From the NCBI RefSeq assembly GCF_000812565.1, contig NZ_JTAM01000028.1, positions 1 through 64,000 on the forward strand: 64,000 bases of DNA. The letters are read 5' to 3'. The first letter of the stretch is position 1; each line of letters opens with the position of its first letter. The DNA is from Flammeovirga sp. OC4 (GTDB lineage: Bacteria > Bacteroidota > Bacteroidia > Cytophagales > Flammeovirgaceae). This document shows positions 7,625 to 17,400 of the stretch, in pieces. The notes below the pieces were generated by a model, which saw only the letters and a program-made list of their open reading frames with translations, made no database searches and had not been told where the DNA came from. The translations under genes were made by a program, and so were the position numbers.

Positions 7625-9430
7625 ATGAATACTGTAACCAATAAAAAAGCAATTAAAGGCGGTGAGTTTTTGATCCGCGAAACAGAGGCGAATGAGATTT
7701 TTACGCCAGAAGAATTTTCAGAAGAGCAGGTGATGATGGCACAAGCCACAAAAGATTTTATCGATCAGGAAATCACACCAAAAGCCAAAGAAATTGATGG
7801 ACATAACTGGGAATTAGTAGAACAAATTTTTGCCAAAGCTGGTGACTTAGGATTATTAGGTATTTCTGTTCCTGAAGACATGGGTGGCTTAGGAATGAGC
7901 TTTAATACTTCTATGTTAATTGCAGATGTATTTGGTGAAGCAGGTTCATTTTCAACAACTTATGGTGCGCATACAGGTATTGGTACTTTACCAATCCTTT
8001 ATTACGGTACACAAGAGCAAAAAGAAAAATATCTTCCAAAATTAGCAACAGGCGAATGGGCAGCGGCTTACGCACTGACAGAACCTGATGCAGGATCTGA
8101 TGCTAATTCTGGTAAAACAAAAGCAGTATTAACTGAAGATGGAAAACACTACTTGCTAACAGGTCAGAAAATGTGGATTTCCAATGCAGGTTTTGCAGAT
8201 TTATTTATTGTTTTCGCAAAAATCGAAGACGATAAAAACCATACGGCATTCATTGTAGAGAAGTCATTTGGAGACATTACAATGAACGAAGAGGAAGAAA
8301 AGCTTGGTATTAAAGGTTCTTCTACTCGTCAAGTATTCTTCAACGAAACTGCCGTACCTGTTGAAAACATGCTTTCTGAAAGAGGTAATGGATTTAAGAT
8401 TGCCGTTAACATCTTAAACATCGGTAGAGCGAAGTTAGGTGCTGGTGTGTTAGGTGGTTGTCGTGCAGTGATCGATCACTCTATCAGATATTCTAAAGAG
8501 CGTAAGCAGTTTAAACAGCCTATCGCAAACTTTGGAGCAATCAAGCAAAAAATAGCTCAAATGGCCACTAAGACTTATGTAATTGAGTCGATGTGTTACA
8601 GAGCTGGACAAAATATAGAAGACCATACCGAAGAATTATTATCAAGTGGTATGGATGAAGCAAAAGCGAAATTGAAAGGTGTAGAGCAATTCGCTATCGA
8701 GTGTGCTATCCTTAAAGTCTTCGGTTCTGAAACATTGGATTTTGTAGTAGATGAAGGTGTTCAGGTCTATGGTGGTATGGGCTTCTCAGCAGATGCACCA
8801 ATGGAAAGAGCGTACCGTGATGCTCGTATCTCAAGAATTTATGAAGGTACGAACGAAATCAACCGTATGCTTTTAGTAGGAATGATGATCAAGCGTGCAA
8901 TGAAAGGTGAATTGGACATTGTATCACCTGCAATGGACGTTGCAAAAGAGCTGACTTCAGTTCCGTCATTTGAAACAATAGATGCTTCAGTGTTATTCAA
9001 CATTGAAAAAGATATTTTGAAGCGTTTGAAAAAAGCAGCCTTAATGGTAGCAGGTAGAGCGGTTCAAGTATTTGAAGCAAAAATCAACGATGAGCAAGAA
9101 ATTCTGATGAATGTTGCTGACATGTTGATTCAGATTTATGCAGCAGAATCAGCAATGCTTCGTACCGAAAAAATGGTAGAAGAAAAAGGTGAGGAAGCTT
9201 GCAAAGAGCAAATCAATATTTCAAAAGTGTTTATCCGTGAGGCGGCAGAGCAAATTGCTACTTCAGGTAGAGAAGCAATTGCAGGTATTGCCAAAGGCGA
9301 TGAGCAAAAAGTAATGTTGATGGGCTTGAAACGTTTCACGAAGTACGAATTAGAAAATGTACACGTGTTGCGTAGAGAATTAGCAGATACGCTGATAGAG
9401 AAGGACACTTATCCTTTCTTTGTCATCTAA
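7625..9430 (+). CDS. Acyl-CoA dehydrogenase
   Basis: This 601-residue flavoenzyme introduces the alpha-beta double bond in fatty acyl-CoA, the first step of beta-oxidation. The N-terminal, middle and C-terminal acyl-CoA dehydrogenase domains occupy about 35-430: YALTEPDAGSDANS and MWISNAG in the middle domain, VQVYGGMGFS and RISRIYEGTNEINR in the C-terminal one (the Glu of YEGTNE is the expected catalytic base). A further C-terminal region of about 170 residues makes it resemble the very-long-chain (VLCAD-like) branch, where such an extension binds the membrane; that role is inferred. It is monocistronic, with a 5' leader of about 160 nt and a repressor-type promoter. Confidence 0.93.
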   Translation: MNTVTNKKAIKGGEFLIRETEANEIFTPEEFSEEQVMMAQATKDFIDQEITPKAKEIDGHNWELVEQIFAKAGDLGLLGISVPEDMGGLGMSFNTSMLIADVFGEAGSFSTTYGAHTGIGTLPILYYGTQEQKEKYLPKLATGEWAAAYALTEPDAGSDANSGKTKAVLTEDGKHYLLTGQKMWISNAGFADLFIVFAKIEDDKNHTAFIVEKSFGDITMNEEEEKLGIKGSSTRQVFFNETAVPVENMLSERGNGFKIAVNILNIGRAKLGAGVLGGCRAVIDHSIRYSKERKQFKQPIANFGAIKQKIAQMATKTYVIESMCYRAGQNIEDHTEELLSSGMDEAKAKLKGVEQFAIECAILKVFGSETLDFVVDEGVQVYGGMGFSADAPMERAYRDARISRIYEGTNEINRMLLVGMMIKRAMKGELDIVSPAMDVAKELTSVPSFETIDASVLFNIEKDILKRLKKAALMVAGRAVQVFEAKINDEQEILMNVADMLIQIYAAESAMLRTEKMVEEKGEEACKEQINISKVFIREAAEQIATSGREAIAGIAKGDEQKVMLMGLKRFTKYELENVHVLRRELADTLIEKDTYPFFVI

Positions 9431-9531
9431 TTTATAATTGATAGAACAATAATATATAAGACATTTGTCTTGCCCTATCGAGTGAGGGTAAGATTAAATA
9501 GGACGATTAAATACTTGGTTACATGAAAGAA

Positions 9532-9561
9532 AAAGCCAGCCTGTTTCGGGTTGGCTTTTTT
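9532..9561 (+). terminator. Intrinsic terminator of the acyl-CoA dehydrogenase gene
   Basis: AAGCCAGCC pairs with GGGTTGGCTT (one wobble) and a run of T residues follows, about 100 bp after the stop codon. Confidence 0.85.
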
Positions 9562-9665
9562 AATGCTTGGTATACTTCAACCTAGGTTATTGAGTGGTCT
9601 ATAAGACAAGATTCTTAGCATTTTTGCAAGTGGGCGTTCTTGCCAATTAGTTTAGTAGTACAATT

Positions 9666-9933
9666 CCGGCCTTGAAGGGAAAAGCGTTAAGAATTTCATG
9701 TATTGAGCCGTTAAAAATGATTTTCTTGTTTGAGCTTTAGCGAGTTTAAAATCATTTAGGTGAGAGGAGTGGAATTTAGCTTTTAACTTCAAAGCCTTGA
9801 CTTTTTTGCTTCGTTTTTGTGTTAAGACAAAAATGAAGAGGAAAGATGCTTGGAAGTAGAGCGTAAGAAAGTTGCAGTAATATCAATTGATAGTTGATGA
9901 AAATAGAGTTTAAAGTATACTTAGTACTTACTT
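9666..9933 (+). repeat. Dispersed intergenic repeat, copy A (268 bp)
   Basis: Starts CCGGCCTTGAAGGG and ends near GTACTTACTT. The first 95 bp are almost identical to copy B at 26454-26713 (two differences seen); the rest is diverged but alignable. It contains a hairpin AAATGATTTT / AAAATCATTT (about 9714-9754) around GTTTGAGCTTTAGCGAG, and a second hairpin built on CTTCGTTTTT / AAAAATGAAG (about 9809-9838). It lies between the acyl-CoA dehydrogenase terminator and the cyclase gene, in the same orientation as both. No ORF or transposase is in it, so it is either a MITE-like element or a structured RNA. Confidence 0.8.
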
Positions 9934-9997
9934 TTCAAAAAAAATACTTAACATTAAACACTCAAATTTTTTCCCAAACTTAAACTAATAGTCAGCT

Positions 9998-10762
9998 ATG
10001 AAAATTATTGATCTCTCTAAACCAATTCAGTTCAACAAAAAAGACCCGTGGTTTATGCGTGTGAAAATCAAACACAAACCCCATCGCAAGGCAAAGTGGC
10101 TTATTCGGATCCTAGGTCTTCCATTTAAACTATTCCCCAAAGGATTTGAAGGCTGGGCTGATGATACCATCGAAAAAATGGGCGTTCACTCTACCACTCA
10201 TATTGATGCACCTTGGCACTACTCTCCTACCGTGGCAGGGCAAAAGGCAAAAACCATTGATGAAGTACCTTTGGACTGGTGTTATGGTGAAGGGATTGTA
10301 ATCGATATGAAACACAAACTTGATTATGAACCGATCACTCAAGAGGATGTGGAAACATTCCTTTCGGAGAATAATTTAGAGCTGAAAGAAGGAATGATTG
10401 TGTTGGTGAAAACAGGTCGAGATAAGTTTAATGGCACGGAAGATTTCCACAAAGTAGGAACAGGTATGAGTGCAGAAGCAACACATTACCTTATTGATAA
10501 AGGAATTAAAGTAATGGGGATTGACTCTTGGGGGTGGGACTTGCCATTACCTTATTTAATTGAGCAAGCTAAGGAAACCGGAAATAAGGAATTATTCTGG
10601 AATGCACACCTTGTAGGGAAAGAAAAAGAGTATTGTCATATGGAGCAGTTAGTGAACCTTGATGCCTTACCTTATTCAGGTTTTAAAGTGGCTGTTTTTC
10701 CGTTGAAAATTGTAGGAGCATCTGCAGCGCCAGCAAGAGTGGTAGCGATGATGGACAACTAA
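9998..10762 (+). CDS. Cyclase family protein (kynurenine formamidase-like hydrolase)
   Basis: 254 residues of the metal-dependent cyclase/arylformamidase family (PF04199). The signature HSTTHIDAPWHY (64-75) supplies the metal ligands H64, H68 and D70 and the conserved H74. The second half has the usual MIVLVKTGRDKF and GIKVMGIDSWGWD stretches and a C-terminal VGASAAPARVVAM. The substrate is not known; family members hydrolyse N-formylkynurenine, isatin or related amides, and no kynurenine gene is adjacent. It begins 64 bp after repeat copy A. Confidence 0.82.
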   Translation: MKIIDLSKPIQFNKKDPWFMRVKIKHKPHRKAKWLIRILGLPFKLFPKGFEGWADDTIEKMGVHSTTHIDAPWHYSPTVAGQKAKTIDEVPLDWCYGEGIVIDMKHKLDYEPITQEDVETFLSENNLELKEGMIVLVKTGRDKFNGTEDFHKVGTGMSAEATHYLIDKGIKVMGIDSWGWDLPLPYLIEQAKETGNKELFWNAHLVGKEKEYCHMEQLVNLDALPYSGFKVAVFPLKIVGASAAPARVVAMMDN

Positions 10763-10858
10763 ATTGAGTGAAGAATGAAGAATAAATGGATCTTGTAGTG
10801 GTTCGTAATCCACTATTACAGCCATATATTTTTTCATTTTCTTTAGATATATCTAATC

Positions 10859-10943
10859 AAAAAGAGCCTTAGGTAGCAATAGATTTGATGCTGATTTTAT
10901 ACAGTGTTAAACCTTAAATTCACCTACTACGAGGCTCTTTTTT
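10859..10943 (+). terminator. Long-loop terminator-like hairpin
   Basis: AAAAAGAGCCT (10859-10869) pairs with AGGCTCTTTTTT (10932-10943). The loop of about 60 nt has a further TAGG/CCTA pairing. The U run suits termination of the cyclase transcript, about 100 bp downstream of its stop. The stretch 10944-11220 behind it holds no gene I can support. Confidence 0.6.
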
Positions 10944-11220
10944 ATGTCTAAATTTTCGATTAAAGCTATTTTTCTTTCAATTTTAGTGTGAAAGAGTCTT
11001 GTTTTTATTGTTGTTGTGAGAAAATGTGATGAATACCTTTTTTGTAGTTTAAAGTGTTTATTTATAGTGGTTTATGAATTTATTTTTGATTGTTATTAAT
11101 GTTGATGTAGCACTGATGTAGTAGTCTATTTGGACACATGTAGCATATGGTTTTTTGAATTTACACTTGTTTACGACTTAAAATTGTGTGGGATCTAACG
11201 ATGAACTTTTATCAGAAAAT

Positions 11221-11358
11221 ATGTCTGACAAGAACACGAAGAAATCTCGCAAGAGTAATCAACCCTTAGATAAGGATAAATTACTTGAGATGATTGAAGT
11301 ACGAAAAAAGGAGACAGACGTGCTTCAGAAATTACTGCATCTATTAAGGATAAAATAA
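11221..11358 (+). CDS. Candidate 45-residue charged helical protein
   Basis: A small ORF starting MSDKNTKKSRKSNQ, very rich in Lys, followed by an amphipathic helix with leucine spacing (LLEMIEVRKKETDVLQKLLHLL). It ends 43 bp before the start of the giant protease and shares its strand, so it may lie in the leader of that transcript. Codon use looks like real genes nearby. No homologue recognised. Confidence 0.45.
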   Translation: MSDKNTKKSRKSNQPLDKDKLLEMIEVRKKETDVLQKLLHLLRIK

Positions 11359-11401
11359 TTTCTAACCAATTCAATTTTTTAAACCGCTAAACAGACTATC
11401 A

Positions 11402-14400
11402 ATGAGAAATCATTTACCAAAGGTATTGACTGTCTTGATATGCCTTTTAGCTGCGGTATTTAGTACCTCAGTTACCTATGCACAAGAACCTATTGTCTTT
11501 TCAGAAGGGGTTGCACAAGGCGTGATCAGAGTCAAGTTTAAAGAACAAACAGATGCAAGATTACAAGTAACTCCAATGAACGGAGGAATTGCTACGCTTG
11601 GAATTGCAGCGTTTGATGCAACAGCTCAACAGTATGAAGCTCAAAATATGAGGAGAGTATTCCCATATAATGCTAAGTTTGAGCACAAATTAAGAAAACA
11701 CGGATTACACTTATGGTACCAAATGGAGGTATCTACTTCGGCATCGATTGATGCAGTAGTCCAATCATTCTCTACACTTGCTGATGTAGAAATGGCAGAA
11801 GTGATCAGAGAGAAGCGTTTAATTGAGCCAGACGCGAAGTTCACTCCTATCACAAAAGATCAAATTCAAGCTTTATCAGAAACAGCTCCTGTAAATGACC
11901 CATTGCTTTCAAAACAATGGCATTACAGCAATGATGGTTCTGATGCAGCATGGACAAAAGGTGCAGACATTAACCTTTTCAAAGCTTGGGAAACAACAAT
12001 GGGTACTAACAACATTATTGTTTCAATCCATGATGAAGGTATTGATGTAAACCACGAAGATTTGAAAGCCAACTTGTGGATCAACGAAGCCGAGCTAAAC
12101 GGTGTTGAAGGAGAAGATTCAGACGGTAATGGATATATTGATGATATCTATGGGTGGAACTTTGCTTCTGCTTCAGGAGCTATTGCTCCTCAAGGTCACG
12201 GTACACACGTTGCAGGTACAGTAGCCGCTGTTAACAACAACGGTATCGGTGTTGCAGGTGTTGCAGGTGGTGACGGTGAAAACCAAGGTGCATTGTTGAT
12301 GTCTTGCCAAATTTTAGGCGGTCCGCTTATCGATGTTGCTACTTCTTACATTTATGCCGCTAACAATGGTGCGGTCATCTCTCAAAACTCATGGGGATAT
12401 ACTTCAGAAGGATATTTTGATCAAGTAGTATTAGACGCTATTGATTACTTTATTGCTGAAGCAGGTGATTATGAAGGTTCACCAATGAAAGGTGGTATCG
12501 TAATCTTCGCGTCAGGTAACAATAATCACCCAGGTAAATGGTATCCTGGATACTATGAGCCTTGTTTTACAGTAGCTTCTACAAACCCTCAAGATCAAAA
12601 AGCAGATTACTCTAACTATGGTGACTGGATTGAGTTATCAGCGCCAGGTGGAGAAACATCTTCAGCTTTAACAAACGGCGTATTATCTACATTGCCAGGC
12701 AATGATTATGGATTCTACCAAGGTACATCAATGGCTTGTCCACACGTATCAGGTATTGCAGCATTAGTACTTTCTCACTTAGGTGGTGAAACAATGACGC
12801 CTAATCAGTTGAAAGCACAACTATTGACAGGTGTAGTTTCTATTGAAGATCAAAACCCTGACTATTTAGGTCAGTTAGGTTCTGGTAGAATTGATGCTTC
12901 TTTTGCATTAAGAGAAAATGAAGGAATTGCTCCTGACTCTGTAGCTTCTTTTGAAATTGCTTATGAAGGTTTTGATCACATTGCATTAAAATGGATGACT
13001 CCTGCTGATGAAGATGATGGTCAAGCAAGTACTTTCGATATTTATTATTCTGAAGGAGAATTTGATTTAGAAACAGCTACTGTAGTAAAAGTAAATTCTG
13101 CTAGTGCTATTGGAGATTGGAACGTAAGACAAATTGATGGGTTAAAAGCAGAGACAGCTTATTCATTTGCAATTGTAGCAAAAGATAGATGGGAAAACGC
13201 AGCACCAATGTCTGTTGTCATTAATGGCGCAACTAACCTTGGTCCTAAATTGTCATTCTCAAAATCATCAATGTCTATCACGGCAGATGTAACTACTTCA
13301 ACAACTGCTTCTGATGAGATCACATTTTTGAATGAAGAAGAAGGAAGATTAATTTACTCTTTAGAGACAAGATATAAGAATCACTACCCTAAGACTTATT
13401 CTACAATTTCAGCTGGTAGAATGACTGAAGCTTCAAAATTAGGAGTTCAACCTTCTCCACGTTTAGAAGTAATGTCATTGAGTGACCATACTGAATTAGA
13501 AGAGTTTGAAAAGCAATATTTAGAATACTGTAATCCAGTTTTTGCACCATCATTCTTTATTGGAGACACTGACTTATCGATGCCAAATACAGCAGCTACA
13601 GCCTTTGTTGCTCCAGAAGATGGTTTCAACCTTACACACATTGAGTTTTACTTAAACACTTTGACAGAAGGAACTACTTACGCTCAAATCTACCAAGGTA
13701 ATATTTTAAGTACAGCGACTTTGAAGTGGCAAACGGAATTAGAGCCTCAAGATGATGATATTCACTATTTCAGATTGGATGAGCAATTGTATTTCCCTGA
13801 AGGAGAGGTATTCTGGATCGTATTAAAAGTACCAGCAGGAAACCAATATCCTTTAGTAATTGGTGAATACAACTTCTCAAAAGAAGGTCAAGATAAAATG
13901 TTCTACAGTAATGACGATGGTAAGTCATGGTCTTACTTAGTAGACGCAGTTGGTGATAAGACACAAGCTTATTTAGTTTCAGCGATCAGTGATAACCCTT
14001 CAGTAGGTGAATTTATTACATTACAACCTGCTTCAGGTGATATTGTAGGTAACTCAGAGCAAGTAATTACAGCGACTGTAGATGCTTCTACGTTAGTAAA
14101 CGGATCATACAATTCTGTCATGTTTGTAGAGTCAAATGATCCTGAAGAGCCATTGAAAAAAATCAATATTTCAACAAGAGTGGATGGTCATAAATCAGAC
14201 ATCAAAACATTGGATATTGTTGATTTCGGTAGCGTTCAAGTAGGTTCGGAGAAAGAATTGATTATTGAAGTAGGTAACTATGGTTACGGTATTTTCAAAT
14301 TAGCGAACAACGTTACACAAGAAGGTAGCGAAGCATTTGAACTTTCTGAAAAACCATATACTTTCTACTCTAGAAAAATTGGTCAAATTAAGATCAAATA

Positions 14401-17400
14401 TACACCAACTCAAGGTGGAGCAGAGACGGCTAAGTTTGTGTTTACAGATGCTACTTATGGTGGATCTTTTGAAATCAATGTTGTTGCATCAGCAATTGAG
14501 CCTTCAAAAATTGAATTAACGCCAGCTGAACAAACATATACTTTAGGATTGGGTGATACAGATGAAGGTGTATTTACAATCAACAATACAGGTAATTATC
14601 CATTACAATACTCAATTCCAGTTTATGATGAAAATGTTGAAGAAGGTGTTCACCGCTTCGGTTATTCATGGGAATTGGTAACAGACAATTTTGTTTGGGA
14701 AGAGTTAGATGGACAAGCAGATGTTTTGGACTTCACGAAGCAATTCAAAGATGATTCATTCCTTGATTTTATTGAAGTTGAGTTAGGATTTGATTTCCCA
14801 TTCTATGATACTTTGGTGAACAAAATGCATGTATCACATGTTGGTATGATTGCCTTGGATACGAAAGATCCTGTAAATGGTAGCTGGGGTAAATTATTAG
14901 GAGCAGACTTTACTTCTAATGGTTATGTAGCAGGTTTGTACATGTATACAAATATTGGTTTAGATACTAAATTCCTTTATAAGAGATTTGGTGACCGTAT
15001 TGTAATGGAGTATAAAAACTTATATACAATTGCTTCAGAAGATACTTACGGCGAGTCTTATAAGATCTCTTATCAAATTGTATTACATGCAGATGGTAAT
15101 GTAGAGTATAGATACCAAGATGTTTGGGGTATCAGAAATTCAAACTCACCATTTATTGGTGTGGAAAGCCCTGATAAAAAAGACGGTTTCTATATCTATG
15201 AAAACTCACAACAACCTGAAAAGTTATTTACTTCAAAGAACTCAAATGTTACAATTAAGGTAAATCACCCAGGTAGAAAAATAGCTAGAAACTTAAGCAG
15301 TACAAGTGGTGTCGTTCCTGTAGGTCAGTCTGTAGATATTGCTTATGATGTTGTAACAGAAGGATTAGATGAAATGAGAAACACTCAAAACATCTCTATC
15401 TATACAAATGATCCAGTAACGCCATTAGCTCACTTTACATTACATGCAGATGTAACAAGTGGTGGTGAAGCAGTAGTGACAACAACTAAAGACGAGATCA
15501 TCTTTGGTGATGTATTCAAAACAGCAACACCTTCTTCAACAGTGATGTTTAGAAATAAAGGTAATAAGCCAATTTCATTCACATCAGCAGTAGTTGAAAA
15601 CGGTTCATTTGAAGTTGACAAGACATCGTTTACAATTGATCCAAGACTTTCAGAAACAGTTAAGGTATCATTTACAGCAACTACTACAGGTGCAATGTCA
15701 GATAACTTAATCGTCACTGATGAGTTAGGAACAGTTTATACTTTCCCTATTACTGCCAATGTTATCCATGCACCAATGATCAGCGTGGACAACTCAGATC
15801 GTCACTTTACTTTGAATGCAGGCGAAAAAGACCAACTTTCAATTGTAGTAGACAACTCTGAAGGCGAAGCAGACTTAGAAGTATTACCAATGGGATCGCA
15901 TTGGTTATATGAAGAGAAAGAAGTACAAGCAATGAGTGTAATTCCTACTTACTCTTATGCTTGGAAAGATAATATGAAAGTGTTATCAGGTTTTGAAGAT
16001 CCAGAATCTCCATCTTATCAATTGATCGACATTACGAAAAACGGTCAGAAGATTGAAATCGAGTTGGATGATTATTGGGAGCCTGTAAAATTACCATTTA
16101 CGTTCAAGTACTATGGTATTGAGTACGATAGTATTTACATCGGTATTCACGGTCAAATGAGTTTCAACTACTACCATGGTGCTCCTCTAGGAGATAAAGT
16201 ATGGTACCCATTAGAAATTCCTTTTGCTCATGATATCAATAACTTGGTAGCACCACTTTGGATGGCAGGTGGAGAAGATTACTATGATGAAACACCTACC
16301 AAAGGTATCTGGTACTACGAAGATGAGGAGAAATTTGTAGTGACTTATGAGCGTTTCCAACACTTCGGTAACATCTTAGGAGGTCATGCAACAGCTGAAA
16401 CTGTATTCTACAAAGACGGTAGAATCAAAATGCAGTACAAAACTTGGAACCAAACAGGAGTTGATTTCTGGAATAAGTGGTTAACTATTGGTTTAGAAAA
16501 TCATGATGGTACTGAAGGTGTAATGGTGAACTTCTACCGTTCATACATCAGAGACGGTTTAGTTATCGAATATACACCAACAGAAAAGACTGTAATTCCT
16601 GCAGGAGAGTCTAAAACAATGAACTTTGCAGTTGATGCTGAGAAACTTTTAGATGGTAACTATAAATCTACATTAAGATTGATCAGTGAGTCTCCAAATA
16701 ATGAAGAAGTTGAAATTCCAGTTCATTTAACAGTGAATGGTGTGGCTACTTTACAGTGGGATAAAGAAGTGATTGATTTAGGTGATATTTTATGGTCAGA
16801 AGGACAACAAGTTGAAGCAATATTGAATACACAAAATATTGGTACAAAAGGGTTGAACTTGGCTGAAATGAAGTCGATCAGAGGTACAAATCCTAGAATT
16901 GAGATTTGGGGTTATAACCGTGATTGGAATGGTAATCCATTTGGTGATCCACTATGGTTAAATACTGCTTTCTTTGATCCTTTATGGGCTCCATGGCCTT
17001 CTTTAGCTCCAAGTGAAGATCTTGCAACAAGATTTACGTTTACACCAACAGCAAGCGGTGCATTCTTAGATTCTATGGTTGTAAATGATGCAATGGGTCT
17101 TACAGATACAGTAGTGGTGAAAGCCAACTTGATTTTACCTCCAACTATGATCGTAGATGCTGATACTATTCATACCTCTTCATTAGATAACGAAGAAGTA
17201 ATCACTGAAACAATTACAATCAGCAATGTTGACGGAGGTTCTGACTTACATTACACAGTAGAGTCTGAGTTCGTAAGAGCAGGTTTCGCTACTTCAGTAT
17301 TCAATAAGTTCAATTCAGAAATCAATACTGCATCTCTTAATGCTTCAGTAATTGCATCTCAAAACACAGGAATTCAAACTACTCAAGAGTTTGATGATGA

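Noticed and set aside
13447-14166. Three minus-strand reading frames of 60-65 codons inside the giant protease gene
   Set aside because: They lie on the opposite strand of a continuous gene with clear domains, have no ribosome site and show low-complexity Ser/Thr composition typical of antisense shadows.
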